Shown here in pieces: positions 1 through 7,816 of a stretch of 64,000 nucleotides of DNA; position 1 is the stretch's first letter, and each line of letters opens with the position of its first letter. Location of the stretch: contig DEIO01000009.1 in assembly GCA_002352545.1 (NCBI GenBank), forward strand, positions 115,065-179,064, in the 5' to 3' direction. This stretch comes from Patescibacteria group bacterium UBA2772 (GTDB lineage: Bacteria > Patescibacteriota > Minisyncoccia > Moranbacterales > DUUL01). The notes under the pieces were generated by a model. That model had not been told where the DNA came from. It searched no databases and worked only from the letters and a program-made list of their open reading frames with translations. Position numbers and translations under genes: made by a program.

Positions 1-600
1 TCCTGCAAAAAATTTGAAAGATATTTTACAAAAATATCCCTGATCTTTTTTACATATTCTTCACCAGATCTGCAAAGCTCAAAGATTTCTTTTGTGCTTA
101 AACTTTTTCTGCTCAAGGCTTTGTATATATTAGAAGCTCCTTTTCCAGCAAGTAACTCGTCTTATTTAATCATCCTATTACCAATCTCTGAAACAAAGAT
201 CTCTTTTTGTGAAATCTCACCACAGTTACCGCCAGAACCTTCTATTACGACATCATTAACAACAAATAATGGTCTTATACCAGTTCCAAGATTAAGAAGA
301 ATAAAGTTATCAATATCTCTACTTTTACCAAAAATATTCTCTGCTAATGCCATAAAATTGACATCATTCATAACTTTGGTCGGTACACCGAGAACACCCC
401 TGGGTTTCCTCTCCTAATTATAATTTATCTTATCATTGCCCAGGAGAGAGCTATGAACTATGATTCCATTTCTGACAACATAATCAAAGCTAATCCCTAT
501 TCTACAAACTCCAGCTTCAAAATTAGAAAAGATAACATCCTTAATTTCGTTAAGCATACTCAAGAAACCTACCGAGAGTTCCCTCGTTCTATACCTCTTC
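1..600 (-). pseudogene. decayed ROK-family sugar kinase paralog
   Basis: On the minus strand one frame runs through this stretch and aligns residue by residue with the intact ROK protein at 672-1529. It contains VVRNGIIVHSSLLG, KVMNDVNFMALAE, NLGTGIRP, and after a stop DELLAGKGASNIYK. Two in-frame stops interrupt it: TAG at 414-416 and TAA at 162-164. The first 35-40 residues, including the ATP-binding start seen in the neighbour, are missing, and the far end runs off the window. The longest open piece (162-371) is only the central third of the family fold. I read it as a tandem duplicate that has decayed downstream of the operon terminator. Confidence 0.85.
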
Positions 601-627
601 TATTTGATTAATTTAAACTTTTCAGAT

Positions 628-652
628 AAAAACACCCAGAAAGGGTGTTTTT
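628..652 (-). terminator. rho-independent terminator after ROK gene
   Basis: Ten-base inverted repeat AAAAACACCC / GGGTGTTTTT around an AGAAA loop, with a U-rich run on the minus-strand transcript. It lies 20 bases downstream of the stop of the ROK kinase gene. Confidence 0.8.
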
Positions 653-671
653 ATTATCCATTTTTCCATAT

Positions 672-1529
672 TTATTGAATCACTCCCAAACAAGCACTAT
701 GATCAATATCTGAAATGACCATATCTTTAAAATGAAATATTTCCAAGGTATTCTCACGATAAGTATTTATAACCTGAGGCAAAAACAAGTCCGAAGCTTT
801 CTTTAAAGATCCATTCAAAATAATTCTCTCTGGATTATAAAAATAACTTATATCTTGCAAAAAACTAGCTAGATATTTTCTAAAAATTGTAAGTGCACCT
901 AAAGCATCTCTATCGTCTTGTCTACACAATTCAAAAATTTCGTAGGCATCCTTATCTTTCTTGGAAATTTTTTTATAAATATTTGAAATACCTTTTCCAG
1001 AAATTAAATCGTCATTTTTTATCAAACCATCAAATTCTGGAATCAATAACTCCCTTTGTGATATTTCACCAAAATTCCCTCTACACCCTTCTATGATTAC
1101 ATTATTTGTAACAAAAGACGGTCTAATACCTGTCCCAAGATTCAACAAGACAAAACTCTCAACATTACTACCCTTTCCAAAAACACTTTCTGCTAAAGCC
1201 ATTGCATTAACATCATTCATAAGCTTAACTGGAAGATTAAATTCTTTCAAGAATTCACCTTCTATATCAAAATTTATCTCGCCGCCCAAAAGAGAACTGT
1301 ACAAAACAACTCCTTTTTTTACAACACAGTTAAAGCTTATACCTATTTTGCAAATAGAATCATCGAGATTCTCTCTAATAAGGGTCTTGATTTCCTCTAA
1401 GAATTCAACACTTCCAATGGAAAATTTTTTTGTATTCAATTTTTTACTAGAGATTATTTCACATTTATCATTAAATCTGCAAATCTCTATTTTAGATCCC
1501 CCAATGTCAATTGCTAAACAATTCTTCAT
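672..1529 (-). CDS. ROK-family sugar kinase-like protein
   Basis: This 285-residue protein has the ROK/ASKHA fold signatures. These are the N-terminal phosphate loop AIDIGGSKIEI (residues 6-16), the catalytic-Asp motif MNDVNAMALAE (about 104-114) and the adenosine-side motif NLGTGIRP (130-137). ROK enzymes phosphorylate hexoses or N-acetylated amino sugars. The usual ROK zinc motif (GH...CxCGxxGCxE) is not present after GEIS (154-157), so the substrate is uncertain and a non-kinase role is possible. The start codon lies two bases from the stop of the upstream PvcA-like gene, so the two are surely co-transcribed and probably translationally coupled. A decayed paralog lies just downstream. Confidence 0.82.
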   Translation of the reverse strand: MKNCLAIDIGGSKIEICRFNDKCEIISSKKLNTKKFSIGSVEFLEEIKTLIRENLDDSICKIGISFNCVVKKGVVLYSSLLGGEINFDIEGEFLKEFNLPVKLMNDVNAMALAESVFGKGSNVESFVLLNLGTGIRPSFVTNNVIIEGCRGNFGEISQRELLIPEFDGLIKNDDLISGKGISNIYKKISKKDKDAYEIFELCRQDDRDALGALTIFRKYLASFLQDISYFYNPERIILNGSLKKASDLFLPQVINTYRENTLEIFHFKDMVISDIDHSACLGVIQ

Positions 1530-1531
1530 AT

Positions 1532-2692
1532 CTATTTTCTAATGTAATAGAACGGATTATTATCTTCACTTTCCTTCAAAAAAACTTTTTCAAAAATAGA
1601 CTCTTCACGCTGAATATCAATTAAATATTCTGTAAAGAAAAGCCCCTTTTTAGAATCAAAAACAGGAACAGAATGATAAGGCAAACGTTTCAAGTCCTTC
1701 CTAATAGGAATTATACCTAATCTATTCGGTTTTGGCGAAACTGAAAGTGTAATAGCATTTGGAATTGTTTTCTCAATAAAATCAATATCATCTCTAACCA
1801 TCAAATATGCATGGTACATAAAAATTGCATCATGCATTCGCTTTTCGATATCATCCCTAATAACCAGAGCTTCGTCGGAAAGACTTTTGCGTGTTATGTC
1901 TTCATTATAAACATCCATCAGAAGTTCATTTGCCACACCAGTTGTACTAACGATTCGATAGATAGAATCTTTCGTTCCTTCATATTTAGCTAAATATTTT
2001 TCATCTTTATTTTCATACAATTCTCTAAGCTTGACTATTTTTTCTCGATACTTTTCGTCGAAATCCTCTATTATATTTTCCATATCAGAAAGCGGTACAA
2101 CTTCTATATTCTTATCAAATCCGATGGCTTTAATTGCTTGTACTAAAAAATTATGATAAGAAACTGACTCAGCATGTGGAACTCCAACTGATTTATCAAA
2201 CCCACCTTCAGAAAAAATTGTAACTTTCACACCATTTAAATACTCTTTATTACAAAGCTCCATCACATAATTCAAACGATTTACTGCTAATAATTCCCCC
2301 ATGTCAGGCAAAATTCTGTTCGTTTTCAACGGAACTGGAATCTTAAAAGGAAAACCTAGGATTGAAAAACGAATTGTTTTGTTTTTTTCAATAAAATAAT
2401 TCAACTTCTCCAACCATAATTCCTTGTTATCTAAAAGGAATTCTGCTGGACCGAAACGAAGCTCTTCGTTTAAGAAAATAGAAAAAATTCTTTCCGCAAC
2501 AGTATCCCCAGTGATATTTACTATTGGATTTTCAATATTTTTTAATTCCCTTGCTACGTCTTTAAAATTTATTTCTTTTTCGCTTGTGAAGTTATCTTTT
2601 AGTTCTTTGTTAGAAAGATTTTGAAATGGTGTGTACGGATACACATGTGGATTTGATTTCATTTTTTTGATTACTTTTAATTGTTTCTTCAT
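1532..2692 (-). CDS. PvcA/DIT1-like (isonitrile synthase family) protein
   Basis: The 386-residue product resembles the DIT1/PvcA family, which makes isonitriles from amino acids such as Tyr or Trp. Recognisable family blocks are FPFKIP (114-119), the hallmark LPDMGE (128-133), VTIFSEGGF (157-165) corresponding to the SDGRVF block, and a C-terminal SVSPKPNRLGIIPI / LPYHSVPVFD region (317-346) corresponding to the RLSIHP...PWH block. The length fits the family. No adjacent PvcB-type Fe/2-oxoglutarate oxygenase is visible. The partner is instead a ROK kinase two bases downstream, so the final product may differ from known isonitriles. The family call comes from motif memory, not an alignment search. 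Confidence 0.6.
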   Translation of the reverse strand: MKKQLKVIKKMKSNPHVYPYTPFQNLSNKELKDNFTSEKEINFKDVARELKNIENPIVNITGDTVAERIFSIFLNEELRFGPAEFLLDNKELWLEKLNYFIEKNKTIRFSILGFPFKIPVPLKTNRILPDMGELLAVNRLNYVMELCNKEYLNGVKVTIFSEGGFDKSVGVPHAESVSYHNFLVQAIKAIGFDKNIEVVPLSDMENIIEDFDEKYREKIVKLRELYENKDEKYLAKYEGTKDSIYRIVSTTGVANELLMDVYNEDITRKSLSDEALVIRDDIEKRMHDAIFMYHAYLMVRDDIDFIEKTIPNAITLSVSPKPNRLGIIPIRKDLKRLPYHSVPVFDSKKGLFFTEYLIDIQREESIFEKVFLKESEDNNPFYYIRK

Positions 2693-2746
2693 TTATAATA
2701 AATAAACATACACCAAAGGTCAACTAAATTCCAAGAATAAAAATGA

Positions 2747-2783
2747 AGGGCTGATTGAATACTTAAAATCCAATCAGCCCTTT
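2747..2783 (-). terminator. rho-independent terminator after the 531-aa gene
   Basis: A 12-bp perfect inverted repeat (AAGGGCTGATTG / CAATCAGCCCTT) with a 13-base loop is followed on the minus strand by CATTTTTATT. It separates the 531-residue gene from the PvcA-like gene, so the two are probably separate transcripts or only partly read through. Confidence 0.8.
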
Positions 2784-2824
2784 CCGATTCTCCTTTACGG
2801 AATTTTTCGGTTAGCGATATTACA

Positions 2825-4420
2825 TCATTCTTCGCGATAATAGAACGTGTATGGATCTTCATCAATACCAAAACTCTGCCTTGGATCAATAAACACCGGC
2901 TTCGCATTGGGAAACTCATCATGAATTCTATATTCAGGAAGTACAAAAAACTTGTATAACCCACTCTTTCCACGCCTTACAACAGGCATACCATGATTAA
3001 TCAAAAGACCAGAAGTGATATCAAAGACCACTCGACCATCTTTATCAGTAATACATGCATCCAGGGCATTATCAAAACCAAGCTTCTGAAAAAGTTTAAT
3101 CTCCTTTCTCCATGAAAGATAAGACACTACTGTGTCAGAAAATCTCTGAGCTTTTTTCCATAGTTTTTCACCAACATTCTGACGAATCTTAGCATAATCT
3201 CTACCCCTACTCTTGTACAAATGTTGCATTATTTCTTTGTCTTCCATTTCAATCAAAGAACATACCATTGCATAAACTTGAGGATTTTTAGCAGAGTTTG
3301 GCTTGAAAATGATTTCACTTGCCGGAAACAGATTTTTCTCCATTTCATATACCTCAATCGGAGAGCCAATATTTTCAATAATGGTTCTGGTCACTGCCAA
3401 ATTATCTCGAACTGCTTGTTCGGGAATATTCATCATCTCATAGAACAGTACTGCTTCATCAAAAACAATGAGCTTGATGCCAGGACTATAAATCCTTTTA
3501 ATCTTTTCATTTATGTATCTGAAACACCAAGCAAAATGAACCCATCCTAATGTGGGTAAATTGGTATCATCAAAGTACTTCAAACGATTCTGAATTCTGC
3601 AACCAATAGCCAAGGAAATCGTAATCTCGACAGGTTTATCTTCCTGCACAAAACAACTAACTTTCCCCAAGAGGTCTGCTCTTTCAGCTGCTGTAAACTT
3701 GATCTGTTCTTCTGTATGCGCAAGAATAATCTTTAGAATTGCCTCATCGCCAGAATTATCTGGTGGTACATAACCGCACAAACGATTTTCTGCCAAAGAT
3801 TTATAAAAGACACTCTCCTTGCCAATAGTTGTAACACCGTCCTTTGCAGGTGGCATCACAATTAATGGTGTAAGCTTTTTCTTTCTCTTTCGGGCCAATT
3901 TCTTAACGCTACGACTCAGTTTAATTTGCCACTTCTCTTCGCGACAATTAAAGATGTAGGTGGGATCCTCTTCGTTGTCAACATAAATAAATACATTTCC
4001 ATTGTCAGAACGAATCCTCAAAATTCTCATTGGCTTTATAACTTTGGGACCATGATCACAAACAAAGATAACTCCTCCTTTCGATGTACTATTTTGTGTA
4101 GGATCATAAAGATCTTCTTCATCAATAACCCAGGTTGAATTATTAGCCCACAACCGAAGTTCTTCCGCGGTAAATTTGCCTTTCACACAGTGTTCTGCTT
4201 CAAAACCAAGTCCTTCAATAACAGCAACTTCTGTTGTGTTTGGAGAGAAAATTTTAACTCCTCCGTCGAAAAGATCCCCTATGAGAGGCCAGACCGTATC
4301 ACGATCTCGCAACTTCTGCATTGATATTTCAACGAGAGTATCAACATTTAACTCAGCTCCATCCATGACTTGATCACCTAACAATGCTCCATTTTGAAGA
4401 TAAATTTCTCTTTTACTCAT
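2825..4420 (-). CDS. unknown 531-aa protein, C-terminal half possibly PvcA/DIT1-like
   Basis: I do not recognise the N-terminal ~230 residues, which include a Lys/Arg-rich stretch near 173-183. The C-terminal half has blocks in the same order as the neighbouring PvcA-like protein: CRIQNRL...LPTLG (274-292), YSPGIKLIVFDEAVLF (311-326) and INHGMPVV (474-481), where PvcA proteins have LPD.GE, YxPGxxxxIxSDGRVF and PWHGV. A divergent member of that fold is therefore plausible but unproven. It has a strong ribosome binding site (AAGGAGAG, six bases before ATG), unlike most core genes here. It has its own promoter region and terminator. It is cytosolic, with no signal peptide or membrane segment. 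Confidence 0.55.
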   Translation of the reverse strand: MSKREIYLQNGALLGDQVMDGAELNVDTLVEISMQKLRDRDTVWPLIGDLFDGGVKIFSPNTTEVAVIEGLGFEAEHCVKGKFTAEELRLWANNSTWVIDEEDLYDPTQNSTSKGGVIFVCDHGPKVIKPMRILRIRSDNGNVFIYVDNEEDPTYIFNCREEKWQIKLSRSVKKLARKRKKKLTPLIVMPPAKDGVTTIGKESVFYKSLAENRLCGYVPPDNSGDEAILKIILAHTEEQIKFTAAERADLLGKVSCFVQEDKPVEITISLAIGCRIQNRLKYFDDTNLPTLGWVHFAWCFRYINEKIKRIYSPGIKLIVFDEAVLFYEMMNIPEQAVRDNLAVTRTIIENIGSPIEVYEMEKNLFPASEIIFKPNSAKNPQVYAMVCSLIEMEDKEIMQHLYKSRGRDYAKIRQNVGEKLWKKAQRFSDTVVSYLSWRKEIKLFQKLGFDNALDACITDKDGRVVFDITSGLLINHGMPVVRRGKSGLYKFFVLPEYRIHDEFPNAKPVFIDPRQSFGIDEDPYTFYYREE

Positions 4421-4442
4421 ATCGTTCTCTCCTTCTCTGATG

Positions 4443-4468
4443 TTTGACGTTTATCCGTCAAAATTATA
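4443..4468 (-). promoter_or_regulatory. -10 box with adjacent inverted repeat upstream of 531-aa gene
   Basis: On the minus strand TATAAT (4463-4468) is followed immediately by the perfect inverted repeat TTTGACG-GATAAA-CGTCAAA (4443-4462), which would cover the transcription start. A repeat in this position is typical of a repressor operator or a 5'-end mRNA hairpin. No good -35 box is visible. Confidence 0.45.
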
Positions 4469-4521
4469 TATCGCTAAATTGTAGAGTACTAAGTGAACTC
4501 TTTCACTTTATAAATTAAACA

Positions 4522-4547
4522 AAAACCGACCTTTTGTGGCCGGCTTT
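4522..4547. terminator. hairpin, probable bidirectional terminator
   Basis: AAAACCGACC and GGCCGGCTTT pair over ten bases with two G-U wobbles around TTTTGT, flanked by A and T runs. It lies between the 531-aa gene and the small ORF at 4855-5052, both on the minus strand, so it would end transcription of the small ORF. Confidence 0.5.
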
Positions 4548-4854
4548 GGACTATTGAGAATTTTTATAATTTCTTCTAAACCTCTATTCTCGATAAACCA
4601 AAACCAGTCTGGATAAGCCAGAGGATACTAAAGAGAATAAACATATAAATTGTAACTCTTTTTTGATTCATCAAATTAATGATATTCACTTAAACTTGCT
4701 GATAATAATACTAATTTAAAGTTGCGTTGTCAAGTACACTTAACAGTTTATGTTAATTTTTAAATTTATTGAGGAAAGGAAGTTTGGATAATTTATACAA
4801 ACTCCCTTTTTTATAAATAAATAAATAGAGCTATAGGACTAGCTGATGTATGTT
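4548..4854. other. AT-rich gap with one imperfect hairpin
   Basis: No open frame of note. An imperfect inverted repeat AGGAAGTTTG / CAAACTCCCT (4777-4807) is followed on the plus strand by six T residues. It could be a terminator, although no plus-strand gene precedes it. Nothing else is recognised. Confidence 0.4.
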
Positions 4855-5052
4855 CTAGTCGAATATACTTGTTTTTTTGAGAATATTCTTCGCTCTGTAC
4901 TCCTTAGTTCTTTGCAAACTTAAGATATTATATAACTCATGCCGACCTAGATTGAGACCCTTCATAAATTGTTTCTTTGAGTCTAAATCACGAATTTGGT
5001 ATTCAGCATTTTTTGCTTTGATTAAAGCCTTGCGCTTCGCTTTTGTTGTCAT
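4855..5052 (-). CDS. hypothetical small basic protein (65 aa)
   Basis: A 65-residue Lys/Arg-rich protein (N-terminus MTTKAKRKALIKAKNAEYQ) with no recognised domain, signal peptide or membrane segment. It is supported as a real gene by a clear ribosome binding site (AAGGAGTG, six bases before ATG) and a near-consensus promoter about 310 bases upstream. The basic, helix-rich composition could suit nucleic-acid binding, but that is inference only. Confidence 0.6.
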   Translation of the reverse strand: MTTKAKRKALIKAKNAEYQIRDLDSKKQFMKGLNLGRHELYNILSLQRTKEYRAKNILKKTSIFD

Positions 5053-5367
5053 CTAATGCACTCCTTTTTCAAGTTACTTGTTGTTTGTCTTCTTTCTGAT
5101 TTTACACAGAACCATTTTACCTATTCTGACTTATTCATCTTTAATAAATAAGCCAAAAATAAAATACAGTTAGAAAGCTATGTCCTATATTTCGACTTAT
5201 TTATTTTTTAAAAGACAAAACCTGGTTTTGCCGAAATTCTTTTAGATGCTATATTTATAAAAGAATGTTTCCAGCTGAAAAAAATTATCGCCCTGAGACG
5301 AAATACATAATGTACTTGTTTTTTCTCACTAGAATATTTTTCATAGTAGAGATTTTATTTCACTAAG
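5053..5367 (-). other. long untranslated leader of the 65-aa gene
   Basis: The minus-strand promoter at 5368-5395 should start transcription near 5361, leaving about 310 untranslated bases before the ATG at 5052. No ORF or known riboswitch was recognised in it. The length leaves room for a structured leader or a small RNA. Confidence 0.35.
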
Positions 5368-5395
5368 ATTATACTATACTCTGCGTTTTTGTCAA
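5368..5395 (-). promoter_or_regulatory. consensus sigma-70-type promoter
   Basis: Minus strand TTGACA (5390-5395), 16-base spacer, TATAAT (5368-5373). Both boxes match consensus perfectly. It drives the small basic ORF at 4855-5052. Confidence 0.75.
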
Positions 5396-5411
5396 TATCA
5401 AATAACAATGT

Positions 5412-5437
5412 TTGACATAAGTCCTTAAATGTATAAT
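5412..5437 (+). promoter_or_regulatory. possible promoter of miaA
   Basis: TTGACA (5412-5417) and TATAAT (5432-5437) on the plus strand precede miaA by about 30 bases, but the 14-base spacer is short. TAATAT two bases further on would give a 16-base spacer. Confidence 0.4.
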
Positions 5438-5465
5438 ATTTAGGGTATTAAATTATTTATAACTC

Positions 5466-6416
5466 ATGAACAAAACTAAACAGAATAAACTAAAAGTTAT
5501 TGTTATCCTAGGACCAACTTCTTCTGGAAAATCAGACACTGCTATTGCATTAGCAAAAAAATTCAACGGGGAAGTAATTTCAGCTGATTCTCGTCAAATC
5601 TATCGCGACATGAACTTAGGAACTGGAAAAGTTACAGGAAAATGGCTCAAATTAAAAGGAAAAAACACCTTTTTCAAAGCCTTTTTGTCAGAAAAAGTTC
5701 CCCACCACTTACTAGATTTTCGTTCTCCCAGAGGAAAATATAATATCTCAAACTTCAAAAAAGATTGTGAGAATAAAATCAAAGAAATAAGTAAAAGAAA
5801 TAGACTACCAATCATTTGCGGTGGTACTGGTTTTTGGATTGATGCTATAACAAAAGGCACAATATTCCCTGAAGTAAAACCCGATTTAAAGCTCAGAAAA
5901 AAATTAACATTATTTTCTACCGAGAAATTGATGCGTATAATAAAAAAGAAAGACCCTTTAAGAGCTAAGACTATCGACTCAAAAAATAAAGTGCGCTTAA
6001 TAAGAGCTATCGAAATAATAGAAGAGTTAGGAAAAGTACCTGTCATTAAAAACTCACCTCCTTCAAACATCAACTTTCTACAAATTGGAATTGATTGGCC
6101 TCAAAAAGAGCTTACTGAAAAAATACAAAAACGATTAAATAATAGATGGCAAGCTGGAATGATTAAGGAAATAAAGTATTTAAAAAGTACATATAATTTA
6201 AGTTGGAAAAAAATTCAATCATTTGGACTTGGTTATTTCTGGATTCCACTTTTCTTACAAAATAAAATATCCAAGGAAGAGCTTCGCGAAAAAGTGCTTA
6301 TCGCAGAAAGAGGATACGCCAAACGTCAAAAAACTTGGTTTTACAAAAACAAAACAATTATCTGGGAAAATAATCTACCAAAAATATTCACAATTGTAAA
6401 AGACTTTTTAAAATAA
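5466..6416 (+). CDS. miaA: tRNA dimethylallyltransferase MiaA
   Basis: The 316-residue protein transfers a dimethylallyl group to A37 of tRNAs reading UNN codons. The Walker A loop GPTSSGKS (residues 16-23) and the family motif SADSRQIYRDMNLGTGK (39-55) are clear. GGTGFWIDAITKG follows and corresponds to the family GGTGLY motif, here with FW. The C-terminal region has the QSFGLGYF and AKRQKTWF motifs. Length is typical for the family. It is a single-gene transcript with a possible promoter just upstream and a strong terminator after the stop. No Shine-Dalgarno sequence precedes the ATG. Confidence 0.96.
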   Translation: MNKTKQNKLKVIVILGPTSSGKSDTAIALAKKFNGEVISADSRQIYRDMNLGTGKVTGKWLKLKGKNTFFKAFLSEKVPHHLLDFRSPRGKYNISNFKKDCENKIKEISKRNRLPIICGGTGFWIDAITKGTIFPEVKPDLKLRKKLTLFSTEKLMRIIKKKDPLRAKTIDSKNKVRLIRAIEIIEELGKVPVIKNSPPSNINFLQIGIDWPQKELTEKIQKRLNNRWQAGMIKEIKYLKSTYNLSWKKIQSFGLGYFWIPLFLQNKISKEELREKVLIAERGYAKRQKTWFYKNKTIIWENNLPKIFTIVKDFLK

Positions 6417-6446
6417 AAATGCACTTTCAGGCAAGAAAGTGCATTT
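6417..6446 (+). terminator. rho-independent terminator of miaA
   Basis: Perfect 12-bp inverted repeat AAATGCACTTTC / GAAAGTGCATTT around AGGCAA, starting at the end of miaA. Confidence 0.8.
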
Positions 6447-6957
6447 CTGCAACATACTCTTTTACAAGTATTTTAGTTATTCAAAGAACTATTAAGACCA
6501 ATATCCTGTCACAAAAAACAAATTCTTTAGTGATAACTTAATACTAACAAAAATTACCTGAAGAAATTATAAAGAAAACCTAAAGTTTTTCTAAAGTTTT
6601 AAGTTATTGTCTTCAGAAAAAACTAAATCTTAAAAATCTCTCCTTTTCTTTATTCATCTTATTCTTTTCTTGTGTTTCAAAAAACACCCCACTACCACAG
6701 CTAATAATTCTTGAAAAATAAAATATATTCTCAATAATATCAATAACAATCTTTCTCTTGAATAAAAAAGTGTAATCCAAACATATTTGTCTAGATCACA
6801 TTGCATTCAAGAAACCTAAAGCTTAAAGACTGTTATCTTTTTTCCTATCGACAGAAATACGATAAAGGAAATTAATAATAATCACTATAGAAAGATTTTT
6901 TTAGTTTCCGGTGTACTCTGAGGAACCTGGCTTTTTTACCATCTTTTTGCGTACATT
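6447..6957. other. AT-rich intergenic region, no gene recognised
   Basis: About 510 bases with stops in all frames and no convincing coding potential. A weak inverted repeat TTTCCTATCG / CGATAAAGGAAA lies near 6841-6871. It could be decayed sequence or a spacer between the convergent miaA and the 6958-7314 gene. Confidence 0.4.
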
Positions 6958-7314
6958 CTACAACCATACATTACCCCCTTTTTTTTTCTGATGTTTATAA
7001 ATCTCAATCCATGTTTCTTCAGGAACAAAGATTTTTTTATTTATTGGACTTTCCCCTGGAAAAATCCAAGTTGAAATAACTCTCTTTTGACCTTTTTCAT
7101 ATTGATACATAACCCATGTTTCCTTTGTGCTGCTTTTGCCCACTTTACGCCTCATTGAAGCTACTGTGTTCTCAACAATTCCTTCTTCTTTTCTATCAGG
7201 AAACCTTATCACTCGCTTTACCAAATTTGGACCAATTGAATATTGAATCATTTTTCTTTTCGAATGACTTGTCCAACAATAATTTCTATCATTCTTTGGA
7301 AATTTAATATTCAT
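6958..7314 (-). CDS. conserved hypothetical protein, possibly DUF4258-like
   Basis: The 118-residue soluble protein has the layout of small DUF4258-type proteins: an early aromatic/His segment (WTSHSKRKM, about 14-22), a predicted helix with RVIRFPDRKEEG, then beta strands around WVMYQYEKGQKRVISTWIF. Such proteins are sometimes RelE-fold-like, but no catalytic residues can be assigned and no antitoxin partner is adjacent. It is followed 22 bases later by the DUF192 gene and probably shares its transcript. Confidence 0.55.
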   Translation of the reverse strand: MNIKFPKNDRNYCWTSHSKRKMIQYSIGPNLVKRVIRFPDRKEEGIVENTVASMRRKVGKSSTKETWVMYQYEKGQKRVISTWIFPGESPINKKIFVPEETWIEIYKHQKKKGGNVWL

Positions 7315-7336
7315 TCAAATCCATATTAAAGATAAG

Positions 7337-7807
7337 CTATTTAGTAAAATCAACCTTATCCCCTATTATCACACCGTTTTTTCTGACCCAATCAGCATTC
7401 ACTTCAATCACGCTATCATACTCAGTATCACCTTCAATTACACCATTATATCTTCGTGAAACACTCTTTGCAACATCAACTACCTCTTCATTTCTAATAA
7501 AAATAAAGTCTAAATCAAAGGTCAGTCCATGCATGTTATAACCAAACCTACCTACTCCTTCATGAACAAAAAGCATTCCACTGTCCTTCTCTATTTTTTC
7601 CACCCCCCTCAGCCCTTTTTTTCTAGCTTCTTCACTAGCAGAAACATCAACAAATAATGTATTGTCTCCTATGGAAACAATTTTAGCAGAATTGTCCACT
7701 GGAACATCGTTTTTTTTACCCTTCGTCTTTTGAATAACCAAAAAAACTATTCCGACAAGAACAACTAGAAGAAAAATATAATCTTTTGTTTTCAATTTTA
7801 GATTCAT
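7337..7807 (-). CDS. DUF192 family membrane-anchored protein
   Basis: This 156-residue protein has an N-terminal membrane helix (about residues 9-25) and an exported DUF192 domain. Family features are the VDVSASEEARKKGLRGVE segment with the conserved R-GL block, GMLFVHE, the FGYNMHGL motif where most members have WM(K)N, and DFIFI...VV. The biochemical role of DUF192 proteins is not established. It sits between a DUF4258-like gene and the WecA/MraY-type transferase, with short gaps that suggest one operon. Confidence 0.8.
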   Translation of the reverse strand: MNLKLKTKDYIFLLVVLVGIVFLVIQKTKGKKNDVPVDNSAKIVSIGDNTLFVDVSASEEARKKGLRGVEKIEKDSGMLFVHEGVGRFGYNMHGLTFDLDFIFIRNEEVVDVAKSVSRRYNGVIEGDTEYDSVIEVNADWVRKNGVIIGDKVDFTK

Positions 7808-7816
7808 GTTATTTTT

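Noticed and set aside
162..371. 69-aa minus-strand ORF as an independent gene
   Set aside because: It is only the middle piece of the ROK pseudogene; the same frame continues on both sides of stop codons.
94..417. 107-aa plus-strand ORF
   Set aside because: Antisense shadow of the ROK pseudogene, with no ribosome binding site or family resemblance.
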